From Liolophura sinensis (taxonomy: Eukaryota; Mollusca; Polyplacophora; Chitonida; Chitonidae), in assembly GCF_032854445.1 (NCBI RefSeq), contig NC_088304.1, positions 29,645,732 to 29,709,731 on the forward strand: a DNA stretch of 64,000 nucleotides, read 5' to 3'. Positions 45,587-58,369 of this stretch are shown piece by piece. The notes beneath the pieces were generated by a model, which made no database searches, was not told where the DNA came from, and was given only the letters and a program-made list of their open reading frames with translations. Within the stretch, counting starts at the first letter, position 1, and every line of letters starts with the position of its first letter. Made by a program: the position numbers and the translations under genes.

Positions 45587-46291
45587 TGGCTACAAGGGTG
45601 AAAGTGGTGTCGGTATTCCTAACATTGACTATGTAGTTTATCAGATCGTATTTTGCCGTATTGCCACCTGTTTGTATAGCATGGTCTCAAATATATCTCT
45701 GCACGCTTTTCTTGATACAGGGAGGTATTGAGTACAGAGGATTACCGCAGTGTAACTTCATTTTTATAATCATGGAGGTAGCAACAAATATTTATGTGAA
45801 GAAATTCAAGTTCTTAGCACTGAAGCCACGCAATAAATAGCATCATTCTGAAGTTCCGTTTTCTTTTGACGTGGAACGTTTATGTAAATACATCTTAAAT
45901 ATACTCACGTAAGTGCATGATATTTTTGGTTTATTGTGCTTTGATATTTGCTCAAGAAAATTATTGATTTTAGACCGTTATTCAATAAGCGATTGACGGA
46001 TATCGGCATTATTGTATCGCTCATTTACATACCTGTCGAAACAAACAGGCACTGTTTTGTTTTTCTTCTCAAACTGCCTTAAACCGTTAGAAGTGAATTA
46101 GAGGCTAAACAGGAAATGAGATTCGTGACACATTGCCTTCAATTTACAAAACTCGTGATGTAATTTCCAATTGTTTCCAGCCGAAAGCAAGGGACAATAA
46201 TAGGTTCTGAGCTCATCTGCATTATTTATAAGACAACTATAACGTATATTGCAAGCAGAGTGACTGGAAGGTATGACTTAACGTTGGTGAT
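45585..46291. other. no recognisable feature
   Basis: Unique AT-rich sequence; nothing supportable. Confidence 0.4.
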
Positions 46292-46301
46292 ATTGTATTT
46301 G

Positions 46302-46570
46302 GGGGACCTCTGTGGCTCAGTTGGTTAGCCGCGCTAGCACAGCGTGATGACCCAGAAGTCTCTCACCAATGCGGTCGCTGTGAGTTCAAGTGCAGCTCAT
46401 GCTGACTTCCTCTCCGGCCGTACGTGGGAAGGACTGCCAGCAACCTGCGGATGGGCGTGGGATTTCCCAGGGCTCTGCCCGGTTTCCTCCCACCACAATG
46501 TTGGCCGCAGTGGTATAAGTGAAATATTCTTGAGTACGGCGTAAAACACCAATCAAATAAATAAATAAAG
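46302..46570 (+). mobile_element. full-length tRNA-derived SINE with 10-bp target duplication
   Basis: The best copy in the window. The A box is tggctcagttggttagc and the B-box region gctgtgagttcaagtgc. The body has ctccggccgtacgtgggaag, aacctgcggatgggcgtggg and tttcctcccaccacaatg. The 3' domain is tataagtgaaatattcttga and gtacggcgtaaaacacc, with an aataaataaataaag end. It is flanked by attgtatttg at 46292-46301 and 46571-46580. Like other SINEs it needs a LINE partner for mobility and encodes nothing. Confidence 0.95.
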
Positions 46571-46580
46571 ATTGTATTTG

Positions 46581-47689
46581 CGTGCATCAAAATTCTAAAA
46601 ACAAATAGCAGCCGCATTCATTCATTAGTGTATTGTGGGAAGCACAACGCCACTCGGCTGTTCATACATATGCCATGGTGTCAGGCATCGGTAATCGTTT
46701 AAATTGTATTCCTATTCACGCAGTTTCCTGTCTAACTAATATGAGAATCTCACCATCATGTTGAATGTGGAAACAGGTACAGTACTAACTGGCAAAGTGG
46801 ATTAAAAACCCTCTACAGCATACTCTTCCCAATTTGTTGCAAATCTATCAGAGTAAATCTGGAAACCGACCCTTTCACTCACTCTCTTAAAACAAATCCA
46901 GATCGGACAGATTCGGCTGCCATGTATACCTGGCGAACGACTGTTTCAAAGATTTATAAACTTTTTATTTTGCACTTAGTTGAAGTATTTTAGAATATTG
47001 TCGGTTTTCTGTAGAAATGAAAATTATTTCCCAATGTCCAAGTGACTATTAGGATTTCACTTCCAAACAATAGCTCACGAAAATGATGGTAATAATACAA
47101 TAAGAGAAAAGTTTGGGTCAACTGAGTAATTTGATGGAGATAATTGGACTCCTTGTCAAATTACCTCATCAGCGGAGTGAAGAGACTCATCTGGTTATAT
47201 TTTGACACATTTTGGTTAGTCGAAAAACTCACAGGAGTAGTCCATGCCTCAGCTCACATGATCATATCTTTCATTTTTGTGAGTCGAATTAGGTCCATTG
47301 AATTACTCAGATTTTTGAGTCAATTGACCCAATCTTTTCTCTCGGTGCAGGTTGATGTTTTGATATATTGTGGCTCTTTGATCAGTTTGACGTAATGCAC
47401 GAGTAGTCCGAAAGACGAAAGGCTCATTTTGACAAAATATTTTGGCACTTTCTTTTGCCTACAATAGGCAAACAAAATATTTATATATTTCATTTATATT
47501 TGAACAATACATCAATGCCTATATAACATTTAATACCACGTAGAACCTCCATCAAATTATAAATGAATAAAAGATAAATAAAAGCATTAATCGAGTAAAC
47601 AGTTTGCTTATTTCTCCAGAAAAATGCAGAAAATTTTGTGACGGTGACCAGCAAAATATCGCTATATGTACCTTGATCTTGCACCGGGT
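46581..47689. other. no recognisable feature
   Basis: Unique AT-rich sequence. A faint trace of the array core (aacgccactcggctgttcat) occurs near 46648. Confidence 0.4.
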
Positions 47690-47895
47690 ATAATTATCGA
47701 CAAAAGCAATGGTGACGACCTGCAGGAACTAAGCTCCGGCAGATCTGCGCCGTGGCCCGGGGGTTACAGCTCTCTGGTGCAATCCGGTCTGTCATCATTC
47801 AGGCGGCGACTGTAATCACATCGGGCCAGCTCGCCCAGGAGAAAGCCTTCCGGACCCTCGGGTCGTTCGGAATTGCGATGATTTGACGGAACATA
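47690..47895. other. GC-rich island of unknown nature
   Basis: About 200 bp rich in G and C (cgccgtggcccgggggttac, gccagctcgcccaggag, cggaccctcgggtcgttcgg) in AT-rich surroundings. It can form short hairpins such as gacc-ctcg-ggtc. No open frame spans it and no known RNA was recognised. It may be an unrelated SINE head or an RNA-like element. Confidence 0.4.
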
Positions 47896-48407
47896 ACTCA
47901 CAGTGCCACTGGTCAATTTTCCATCACATTACTAGAGGACTGAGTTCGACTTTCCGCTTTAACGGAGACTTACTATTCAGAATCTACTTTGGAAGGCCAA
48001 TATACACCAATAAGGGATTTCACTGAAATGACATCTCCTGTTTAGAGGCATCCATTGTTTCGTATATATTATATTTGGCTGTGAAATCATTACTTTATCA
48101 TCATTATCGTTGTATGTACTCACATCACAACAGCAACGGTAGATTCAGGTATATTTAACCACATCAACAAACTAAACTATAAATCCAGCAGCATCTACCA
48201 TCCGTAGCCAAAGAGTGTATATGTTGAAATGCTGTGATTTAACTTTTACAGTTCCTTAGAAAACAAAGTTGTTTCAGTCTGGATAGGGGAATACGTAGCC
48301 ATCTACAAATGTCTATGTTGAAATCTTTTGATTTAGTTTTTACTGTTTCTTAGAAATCAAAATCCCTTCAGAAACGATAGGGGAAAGATAAGGCTATATA
48401 TATTACT
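47896..48407. other. no recognisable feature
   Basis: Unique sequence with a short internal near-duplication: atatgttgaaatgctgtgat near 48220 and a relative near 48312. Confidence 0.4.
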
Positions 48408-48525
48408 CTTATTTATTTATTTATTTATTTGGTGTTTCACACCCTACTCCAAAAGATTTCCTTTGTACGACAGCGATCTTCATTATGATGGGAGGAAACC
48501 GGACGGCGCCAAGGGGAGGCATTAC
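48408..48525 (-). mobile_element. worn SINE 3' fragment, minus strand
   Basis: The run tttatttatttatttggtgt is followed by diverged ttcacaccctactccaaaag and atgatgggaggaaaccggac. It is the main family's 3' domain with many substitutions. Confidence 0.75.
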
Positions 48526-50593
48526 CCTTGTAATGTATACAAGTACCGAAAGGTTGTGGAAGATGCCAATAACACTTGAAGTTAACTCAAACAGTTTTCC
48601 CGTTTCAAATTACTGGTGCTGTTACCGTAAAATCTGTTGTTTTTGGTACAATGATTTGTGGACGTACTGGTAAGGCAGTAGGCTACGCAAGAAGAGGGAG
48701 GTCAATCCGACTTGAATCCGATGATCTGGAAAAGATTGCACATCGGCTATACGACAGTCTGAACCTTGTGGGTGTCAGGGGTATACAATAACGGAGTTAC
48801 AGTATGTAAAAACTTGACTAAACAACTCCTGCGAACACGATCGATAATAAAACTTTATTCTTCCAGGTAACTTTTTTCATCACTCGTCATGCATCGGTAA
48901 GTGTTTTGCCCAGTCTTTGGAGCGCCAAAGTCTGTTAGCTGAGTGCTTTGGTTGCCTCATTGATGGAGACTTTCACTACAGCTGCGTGTTATCTTTAAGA
49001 AAAAGTCGTTACTGTCCATAAAAGCCCTTGGAGCATGAAGTATCCTTCGATTTCTAAAACGTGGTGTGAAATCACACAGCTAACCGAATTTTGCAAAGTA
49101 AAAACTTCCTCTAATCGCTTCCACAGACCTAGTAAATTTCGCTGAACACGCAAAAGCACTCGGTGTGTTTACTATGGCTTTGGGCATCTTGATCTTCTCC
49201 TGACTAGTCCATGCGTGAACGTCTTCTAAGCAAATGAAGAAAGCTTTTGGCTAATCGGATATCAATACACAAAGCCCGGAATTAGGCTTTCGTCTCGGTC
49301 TTAGCACGGGGTAAACACAGCAAATCTGAGCAACCGGGATGATTTCGCTACAGCGTTAATGGGGGGATGTGACGAGCGTGAGGGTGAATGTTGCTCCACG
49401 CCAACCCCGTTGGCACCTCATGAGACGCTTTTGTTTGTCCACAGAATCCACCTAATGAATGTCCATCAATCCTCAGAGTTCCGAGGAAAAGAAAATCAAA
49501 GTGTGCGAAAATTCTCCAATATAAATGCAAATACCGTTGAGCAGAAACCCCATGTGTGTTTGGTGGAGACAGATGTATGTAGCTTGGAACAGAACGCCTG
49601 GTTTGGAGCACGATGCGCTCCCATACAAAAACAGTCTCAGTTACAAGTTTTATTTCACGAAATATCGTAAAAGGTAGCACATGTTCATGCGGCAGCTTTT
49701 ATCTTCGACCCGAGACACTTTATTGGCTTGGTGATAGCCCACAAAACTACCCGCCATCGAGGCTTATTAGGGAATTGAATATCGATCCAAACAACGGATC
49801 TGTGGACAAAACGGCCATCTGTGATTTACGGTCCTTGCATTCAACTCATATCTCCCTTCACCTGGAAGTTTGCTCATCGAGTCATAAAGGAGTTATATGT
49901 ATATATGGAGGGAATCCATGGGAGACGATGAGAGAGAGAGTCGTCTTCACATTATATGTGAATAAACAATTTGGCAACATGTAGTTCCGTATAAAGACAG
50001 AAATATTCCTGTTTAATGCCAGGGAATTTCTTTGAAATGTGTTTCAATGACCCTGACTGTTCTGAAGAACGTTTAATTCAAATTATGCTGAAACTGATTA
50101 TTTTATCTTCTAAATTGTTCAGGAGAAAAAAGATCACAATAAATGATTTTCCTCGGAGAATTTCTAATATCTCAATTTCTCAAAAGGATTCCGCATTCAA
50201 TTGCAAGTAATGAAAGTTCATTTTTACCTGTATAAGGGGACTTCGCATCCTTGTGGTGGTTGCTAAAGGCCACCACAGATCTTTTTTTATTAAATGTATT
50301 CCAATTTTGCATTCAAAGCGATACATTGCAAGCAGTTAAAGTTCGATGTGATCATTAAATGATGTTTATTTTCTCTTTATGTCTGTTGAGATGTAAAAGA
50401 CGAGGAGATCTCAACACTTGATAATAGCTCAGACTTGATGAACTAAATCTCAACTCCTCTTAGAAGTGAAATGCCAAGGCAGAGTGCAGTCATGCACAGT
50501 TTCTGGGTTGATGTCATCCTTTGGATGATAAGGCAGTGCACGCATCTCATAGATCTGTTTTACTGGAAAAAAGAATGGTCACATAAAGGTCCT
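48526..50593. other. no recognisable gene; overlapping unsupported frames
   Basis: Frames of 100-123 codons lie on both strands at 49348-49984. They have no recognisable domain, no repeat basis and no clear splice context. A hairpin tgtggtgg/ccaccaca at 50253-50277 is followed by a T run. Nothing further can be supported. Confidence 0.35.
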
Positions 50594-50601
50594 TACGGTA
50601 T

Positions 50602-50844
50602 GTTTATTTATTTATTTATTTGATCGGTGTTTTACGCCGTACTCAAGAATATTTCACTTATCCCACGGCGGCCAGCATTATGGTGGGTGGAAAACGGGCA
50701 GTGTCATGGACTCCAACGACCATCCGCAGGTTGCTGACAGACCTACGTACGTATGGCTGGAGTGGCAGTCAGAATGAGTTGGATTTCAACTCACAGCAAC
50801 CGCATTGGTGAGAGATTCCTGGGTCATTACGCTGCGCTAGTCTG
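50602..50844 (-). mobile_element. tRNA-derived SINE, near full length, minus strand
   Basis: A tttatttatttatttgatcg tail is followed by gtgttttacgccgtactcaa, ccagcattatggtgggtgg, cgaccatccgcaggttgctg, ttcaactcacagcaaccgc and tcattacgctgcgctag. It is flanked by tacggtat at 50594-50601 and 50845-50852. Confidence 0.92.
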
Positions 50845-50852
50845 TACGGTAT

Positions 50853-52905
50853 AGTTCCACTTTTAACATTAATCTTGTCATATCAAGGCGGGGACTTAGC
50901 ACACTGATCAATAAAGGTGTATAGTGTGACTAGGACATTCTAGCAAACGACACCAATCTAAGAATCTAAATTCTCTTGTAAGTAAAGATGGCGGAGTGAC
51001 AAGAGTCTCTGGCGCTCTGCTTCGTAATTGTATCTAATTATACAGATATAACTTTGTTTAGAACATTCCTTGCATCTTTGCCGTACTCAAGAATATTTCA
51101 CTTATACTTGAGTGAAATCAGTCATTGAAAACTGTTGACTTCTTCTCCCTGCATGAATTCGTCTTAATTTCTTATTTTGTACACTTTCTTCGTTCTTTGG
51201 TGGTTTAAAGAAAGGTTGAGAAAATGGTTTTTGAAACATCTGTAATTCTTGTGATTATTGACCCAGAACGTCCATTATGATTTGGGGCTGGCATTCGAAT
51301 GTCTGTTTCCACGCATAAAACCAGATATCAATAAGAACTCCTTTGACACACAAAAGTTCGTATGCCAGGCAAACACCAACATCATGGTCAATTGAGAGTA
51401 CGCTGGTCCAAAAAAACAGTGTTGATGATCAAGAAATCATACTCATAATATTGGTAGTGTTTAAGCCACTTGTATTCTCTATATATCCGTTAGACAACGA
51501 TAAAAAGGGTGGAATTCTCGTTTTATTACATTAATATAAATCAGAAAGAAAACATATTAAAAGTTGCGTTTTCCTACACTCTAAGCAGTCCATCATGAGA
51601 ATTAAAATTTAACCAGGTATGTGTCTTTATGGCTGAGGGTATTTTTTTTTCACTCTCATCATAAAGATTAATTGTGACTCCACTTAAATTTTGACACCCA
51701 AACGTTACCATCTATAAAAAAATGCCCTTTTTTGACGTCATGTAGGTATCAATTCGAAGACTGGACTCTGTAACGTGTTCTTTATTAGACAAAGAAACAC
51801 TCATTTGAAGTTCAAGTGGAGGAGATGGGCAAATATTCAAACAAATACTAGACAAAGAAGTAATAATAGTACCAACTCATGTACGAAATTTCTGTAGATC
51901 AGTCGCTATGTGAGTGGCCTTTTTTTCATTTTATTTAACATTGCTTTTTTGTGTTTTTGGTATTTAGTAATATACTGACGTTTTGAAGATCAGCGAATTT
52001 CGCAAAAAAATATTCTCCCTAAGGACTAAGGATGAGTTTGTTTGTTATCATATTTATTTGAACCAGGTTCCTTTTATACCTCCTTTCATGCGTAAAGATA
52101 AAAGGGGTAGATTTTAATAATACACATATCTGAGATTTTATCGTTGTTGGTTGTCCGAGACAATTCCCTTTGAAGTTGACACTTTCAATGGCTAAACATG
52201 TTTGACGGCTTTAAGGATCGTGCAAGAAACAATCCCTTTCAATAAGCATACCTATATTAGCCTATATTAATGTGGCTGTATATCGGCCTGTTGCTATGGC
52301 ATCTATATTTATATACCTCCGTCATGTAGCTATAACGTTAACAGCTGAAAGCAATGAGTGATGAAAATAGACATAATTTCACGTTAACTAACAATTTCGA
52401 CATGTCTCAGAAATATAAAGAATTCGATTTTTGTGTCACTAAATGGCTTCGGCAGATAACAACATCCATCTAGATCTAAGGAGGCCAGGTTTCTTTCTAT
52501 TTTTGAGAATAGTACAATCAGACAAGTGATATTATATAAGCTATATGGACACTTGGCACTCACGGTATACGCTCGTATGGGGACAATCTGGTTAGAGGCA
52601 AGCGGAATGAGCAACTGGGTGTAAATTAATACTGATTTTAAACCCATCACCTTTCTTACACCTGCCCTCACTTCCAGAACGTTAGGTGTGGTCAAGTATA
52701 GCGACAACGCAAGTGTCAAAACACCATTAACCCCTCTTATTTAGTAGCTCTTCATTGGCAATATTGACAGGTGGTTTAAATGTCCGACAACACATGGCAT
52801 TTAGAGGTATGAATAGACATCACCTATTAATATATTCAGTACAAACTCATTATAACACACCTTTAATCTAGGAACCATAAGAGAGGTACCATCTAACATC
52901 TCGTT
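50853..52905. other. unique sequence with one SINE fragment
   Basis: At 51078-51106, gccgtactcaagaatatttc and acttatac are a stray piece of the main SINE 3' domain (minus sense). The 111-codon minus frame at 52384-52719 has no recognised motif. Confidence 0.4.
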
Positions 52906-52911
52906 TAATGA

Positions 52912-52975
52912 GGGAGTGAGTGACTGCTTGGGGTTTAACGTCGTGCTAAACAATTTGTCAGTCTCATGACGACGA
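52912..52975 (+). mobile_element. short fragment of another dispersed repeat
   Basis: The strings gggagtgagtgactgcttgg and ggtttaacgtcgtgctaaac, followed by cagtctcatgacgacgacg, are of a type I recall as widespread in mollusc genomes. Only about 64 bp are present. Confidence 0.45.
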
Positions 52976-54723
52976 CGTCGTTTAACAAATATTGGCACCC
53001 AGCCAAGGCTTACACTTGTGATGGCGTAAACAAAGTTGGACACTTCCATATAAAAGATGGGTAGGATAAGGCATACCTGTCATCCGGATGAATCAAAATA
53101 CAAGCAGCTCATATGCAGTTGCCAAAACATGGGAACCGAGATGTAAGTTCAATAGATAAATATTCAAATGAAGCGTTCTCATTAGTTGAAAGCATGCCTA
53201 CGTATTTGTCTTTACATTAGAATCGTTCCATTCTTCGAACTGGTTTGGGTACGATTTCTGTGTGTACGAATGAAAGCTTGATGCTTAAAGGAAAGAAAAA
53301 ATGATGGAAAAAGGATTACAAATTTTGGACATGCTGTGATTTAAAAGAATAGAACAACAACTAATAGATATATGCCGAGAAACGGAAGTGCCCATGGTTT
53401 GAGGACGAGGCCGCTGGTTTTAAGGAGGGGACGTCTTCCTTTCCGCGCACATATCTCAGGCATTGTGCTGCAAAACCCAACTTGCATTTCTTAACTCTGT
53501 TATTATCAACCAAATCTTTGGTCACTCGACATTTGTTAAGTCAATAGTAAAACACTTGGCTTTCCAATTCTGGTATTTTCAGAAAAGATTTTTGCATGCC
53601 AAGATTAAGCAATTCTACAGTGCTTTTTGCGGCTTAATTAACGTAATTCGCGCGTATGTAATTCATAACGTATTCATTTATTTAAAATTACGCAACACAA
53701 ATTTTTCTTCCATCTCGTGTATGAAAATCTTCGAAAACAGGAATATTTTTAACCTTATACAGGCCATGGACACCTTTTATGTTTTAAATTGTGTTGTTTC
53801 CAATTTCTGGTGCGGACTTTCTCAATGTAGTTTTAGGGCTTAATACAGTTGACTGTTTCACTGAGCTCTTCACGTTGATGGCTTTATGGTGAAGAACCTC
53901 ATAAGAATACGGAATCGATTCAAAATTGTCAGGTGTAAAATAAAATATAACCCACAGCAAAATTACTTGTGCGTTGAACGTGGTCAAGTTAACGCTATTT
54001 CGTAGTTTAATACTTTGTTGTGAAATTTTCTGATTAATTAAAAGCAGAAAAAAGAAATTGCATTGTATGTCCGAACTTCAAAAAAGTGTTTAGTTGCTGC
54101 CAGTAAAGGCTGTGTTTCTTTTTTTTTTTGTTTGCAATTTTAGCAATTAGAAAATAAAGAAGGGTAACCAGCTGCACATAATCAGCAGAGAACACGTTTA
54201 TCACTGTTTGTGGAATTTGCAAGTCTGATGAAAGTGTTATCGGTCTGGGGTTCCTTGGTTCTTCACTACAAAGGTATCAGCGAAAACGGGAAATCTACAC
54301 CGGTGGAAAAAATAAAATGGATCAAAATTGAGCCTCGTAAAGGCGGTAGAAAATGTGTTTGGCTATCGAGACCTTTCATCGGCTTTCAGACATGTTTTAT
54401 TCAATCTAAACTCAAATGAGTTAAATTAGGCGTGTGATAAACACTTTGAAAAAGAAGAAAAACTTCATCCGGCGTGTAATTAACATCTAATGCCTTAGCC
54501 AAGGGAAACATTTTGTACCGAAGCTAGCCTCGGGGATCCTATTAGCAGCAACCAATACAGGTTAGGCAGCACACATAAAAGGTATACATCAAAACGAATT
54601 AAACAGACAGGAATATTTGTAGTTCATGACTGACGCATGAAGTGTGACAGTGGTATGTGTAGTAGATGACCATCGCCTAGATGTACGCACAGATCCAGTC
54701 ACAAGCCTTTCGGTGTCACTTAC
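52976..54723. other. no recognisable feature
   Basis: Unique AT-rich sequence. The 126-codon stretch at 53463-53843 lacks a normal ATG start and any known motif. Confidence 0.4.
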
Positions 54724-54869
54724 CTGTACCAGACCACGGACTAATCGCCCACAGCACGCCATGAGCCGTTTAATTTGTTCATTGATTCTTCGTGCAACAT
54801 GAAAGATGTATCAGCTATCTGGAGCTCTTGCAACAGTATAACCTCCACTGAACTGCATAGAGCGTCATG
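54724..54869 (-). other. candidate 146-bp exon (strong acceptor and donor), gene unknown
   Basis: Read on the minus strand, a long pyrimidine tract ends in ctcatctcctttcag at 54870 and a consensus donor CAG|GTAAGTG follows the exon's last base at 54724. The interval is a normal internal-exon length. In its first frame it is open for 42 codons, including VEVILLQELQIAD and LHEESMNKLNGSWRA, and then meets TAG 17 bases before the donor. It could be a terminal coding exon with its stop close to the junction, or an exon of a non-coding RNA. The peptide is not recognised, and no partner exon was identified. Confidence 0.35.
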
Positions 54870-56960
54870 CTGAAAGGAGATGAGAAAAAGTGTTTTGGTA
54901 TAAACACGGATGAAAATAGGCCATTAAATAGGGGAGATATATTTTCATATCAATAGACCTTTGGGCAACCGGAACTCTGATACTCCGATACAGTGTAGGT
55001 TTCTAAACTTTTTGCGTAGGCACTTCCATTTTCCACATGGTGGGGACGCCATCTGTATTGTTGTTTAATGGCCTTGTTTATATATTGTTCTGCTCCACGC
55101 TTAATAGCTATATTTTTAGAAACAGAGCTCCGCTCCTGTCTCTTCCGTATCTTTAAGGGCTCTCGATGGCTAGAGATAAATTCAACAGAATAGGCCTACT
55201 GTTGTCCGTATCCAGCAACATCCGGTTTGTCCAGGGCGCGCCACCTACCGGGAGATATTTGAAGGGCTTCTGTACTCGCTGACCTATTCCATCATTAGCG
55301 TATTTGCCATAGTGTTAAGAATAAAATCGCGGGGAATTACAGGTTTTAGTGATTCACATTTGTTTGACCGCTTCCTCCGGGACTGACCTTTCCATTAGCC
55401 TTAGGAAGAACTACGCAGCCGACTTCCTGGAATGTATCTTTATACTGACCTTTCAGCGTTAAAATATAAAGCTTTGTGAGTTTGAGATGTTGCATATTAT
55501 GCTTGATGTGTTCCCAACAACGGTGGAAGCTATCAAGCAAATTCCGGGTAACTATCTTGGGTTAAAATTACATAAGGAAACTGGCCTTTGGGAATTTGAG
55601 TTTGTATATCGTTTCACCAGTTGTACACTTCAAGTCCTCTTTTTTATAATATCACTAAGTCCAGATTTTCTCCAATTCATTTTTTCTTTTGGGCGGTCAT
55701 AATTTAATGTTGTTATATAGTCATAGTCTAGTCAATAATTTGAAATGTAAGATTTTAGTACATGTTACAGTAGTACTGTGTATATTTACGTGGAACGTGT
55801 CCTTATGTTTATGTTGGCGGATGTGTGGAAAGCGGTATATATGGAATCTTATTTTTGTGAAACAGAAGCAAGGATAAGACCTATGAAATATAAAGAATCT
55901 TTTCATTTAAGCAGTTAAACAACACTCAGATAAATAAACACAATCAAATAAAAATAAACACAGGCTAAATCGGTATCACAATAACGACATCCCTGATAAT
56001 ATAAAAAAGATTGTAGAATAGAGAGCAATACCAGAGGAAGAACAACTGTGATTGTTGGCAAACGGTCACACCGATCTAAAATGGCCTCTTGTCAGTTTAC
56101 CTCAGTTAGGGTTTAGTCTTAATTGCAAATGCTCAAATAGTAGCAAGTTACACGCCCCCTAGCACCATGGCTTTTGGTGATTTTCAATGAGCTTTACCCA
56201 AGACATGAAGCTGGTTCCACTGCCTATAAGCTGTCTGTGTATTCAGCATCTCAGAGAAACATGGTGTTATTAGGAAATAGCAATCCTTTACAAATCCCTG
56301 AACTGACACGTCATTTATTATAATAGTGAATGACGACTACATTTCTATGAATATTCATAACTTGGTATTGTAATGTATTGACAAATGATGGTGTTCCAGA
56401 TGAAATCTAGCTTTAACAAAGTGAGTTATATCAAAGCGGCGCGAGCATGTCACATAAGGGGTAAATAATTACCTCCCTTTCTACAGGATACCTCTGAAAA
56501 CTCCATTCATTTTGCTTCACGCCAAGGAAAAGTATTGTATTTCTGTTAATCGTATAATACTAGTTCGACAGAACTTTCCCCATGTTTTGTAACTGACTTA
56601 TTAAGAGTGCTGTCCACACGGAGAACGGAATTCCGCGGTAGCGCCGGTATGGTTTCCACAGTTGTTAATGGCCTTGACTTGACTACGTCGCTCAGAACGG
56701 TGGTCCTGCGACAGAAGCACTTCACCTTAGTTTATTGTTGAAAGCTAACAAAGACTTGATTACTAAGAGTTTGCATGATGGCAAAATAAATATTCCATTA
56801 AGTACCCGCCGGATATAACATTCCCTGACCGGTCCAGTCAAGAGACGACATTTCGTTCAGATGCATCTAATTAGCTTAAAAAAGCACTGATCAGAACTGA
56901 CACGATATAACATGCTGGAATTCAGAGAGCAGATTTTGTTGGGGAATAGTTTTTGGCACA
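54870..56960. other. no recognisable feature
   Basis: Apart from the pyrimidine-rich acceptor side of the candidate exon (minus strand), this is unique sequence with no supportable gene. Confidence 0.4.
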
Positions 56961-56964
56961 GACA

Positions 56965-57265
56965 TAAGGTGGGAAAAGTGGTGTAGGCAAAAGGTGAAGA
57001 AAACGGTGCAGACAAAAGGTGAAGAAAGCATTGTAGACAAAAGATGAAGAAAACGGAGTAGACATGATGTGAAGAAAGTGGTGTAGACAAAAGGTGAAGA
57101 AAACAGTGTAGACAATGTGAAGAAACGGTGTAGACAAAAGGTGAAGAAAGCAGTGTAGACAATGTGAAGAAACGGTGTAGACAAAAGGTGAAGAAAGCAG
57201 TGTAGACAATGTGAAGAAACGGTGTAGACAAAAGGTGAAGAAAGTGTTGTAGACATAAAGGGAAG
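56965..57265. repeat. 22-25-bp minisatellite with a 47-bp two-unit period
   Basis: Units like gtgtagacaaaaggtgaaga and gtgtagacaatgtgaagaaa alternate. The landmark aacggtg falls at 57124, 57171 and 57218, 47 bp apart. Three minus-strand frames rich in Phe, Leu, His and Cys (56857-57380) are repeat artefacts. Confidence 0.93.
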
Positions 57266-58369
57266 AAGGAGATTCCTTCACTACAACCATACAATGCCGT
57301 TCAGTCGTTTTCAGCGCTTTACTCGGTTTAGGCGTGAATATTTCAAGATGAGCGTGGGTAAAGCCTCTCACACCCCGCACACCTCCATGTACACCTCAAC
57401 ACACCTCAACCCCACCTTCTGTCTTTCCAGTGGCTTCTGCATGAGACATCTTAAGTTATCATTTCAGCCAAAGGCGCTTGATTGCTTCCCAATCTCAGTG
57501 TTGGAAAAAGAAAATGCGAACTTGAATCAAAATCCTCTGTAAGAACACACTAATAATTTACTTTTAGATTGGCATAGATTTTGTGTTTGAAATGTTTGCA
57601 AGCAGTGGCAAATAGCTATTTCATTGAACCCGTTTCTTTTGTTGGAAAGCTAATCAATGAAGGTAGATCTTTTATCAGCAAAATTCACCCTTGCTTGTGT
57701 TTTCGCTGAAAAGAAAAGGTAATCTTGCAGAAATAGCAACTAAACTCTGATAAAACAGTTCTTGCAGCACGACGTCAATCCAGTTACAAAGCCCAAATTT
57801 TAACAGAAGGCACAAGCCGCGCCTGTTTATTAGTCGCCCCCCCCCCCCCCCCCCCGAGGTAATCACATGGGAATATACATAATAGGGAACTATACTTCAT
57901 ACAAATTGTCCATTCAAAGCCAAGGAAGTCACCACAAGAAACAACACTACAAATCAGCAACTGAAAATACCTTTTATATGGTTGTTCGTACTGAATTAAA
58001 TGGATCAATAGTAAAGTGAGATTTACAGGCAATATTGTTTTTCTTTTGATGTTATCAACAGTGGTTAACATCGATTAAAATGATGTACCTGTTTTCTCCA
58101 CGCTTTCGCTATCACCTGCATTGTATGAAGATAATAGTTGAGTAGCTTTATGAAAGACTTCATATTCTTCGTTTCAGCTTACAATCATTCTCAATTAAGG
58201 CTATCGTGTGTGACCAACTTCAGCATGGAGTCAGACCCCGCGGCTTGCTAATGACAGTTGGGGATTCGCTAATTTATTACACTACAATTCGGCGCGAAGT
58301 AATTTCCGAGGCACATTAAGGTCATTTGGAATGGACTGGGGGCGGGGACTAGCTTCAGCCAGCTGTTAA
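57266..58369. other. no recognisable gene; poly-C run
   Basis: A homopolymer C run occupies about 57836-57855, giving a poly-G strand on the complement. The rest is unique sequence without supportable genes. Confidence 0.4.

Noticed and set aside
49348-49984. Frames of 103-123 codons on both strands
   Set aside because: No recognisable motif, no consistent strand preference and no splice boundaries were found. Long chance frames are expected in 64 kb at this GC content.
53463-53843. 126-codon plus-strand stretch
   Set aside because: It begins at a TTG, is Phe/Ile/Asn-rich as expected of AT-rich DNA, and carries no domain signature.
56857-57380. Three overlapping hydrophobic, Cys-rich minus-strand frames of 121-152 codons resembling membrane proteins
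   Set aside because: All come from the 22-25-bp minisatellite; the apparent membrane segments are repeated units in different frames.
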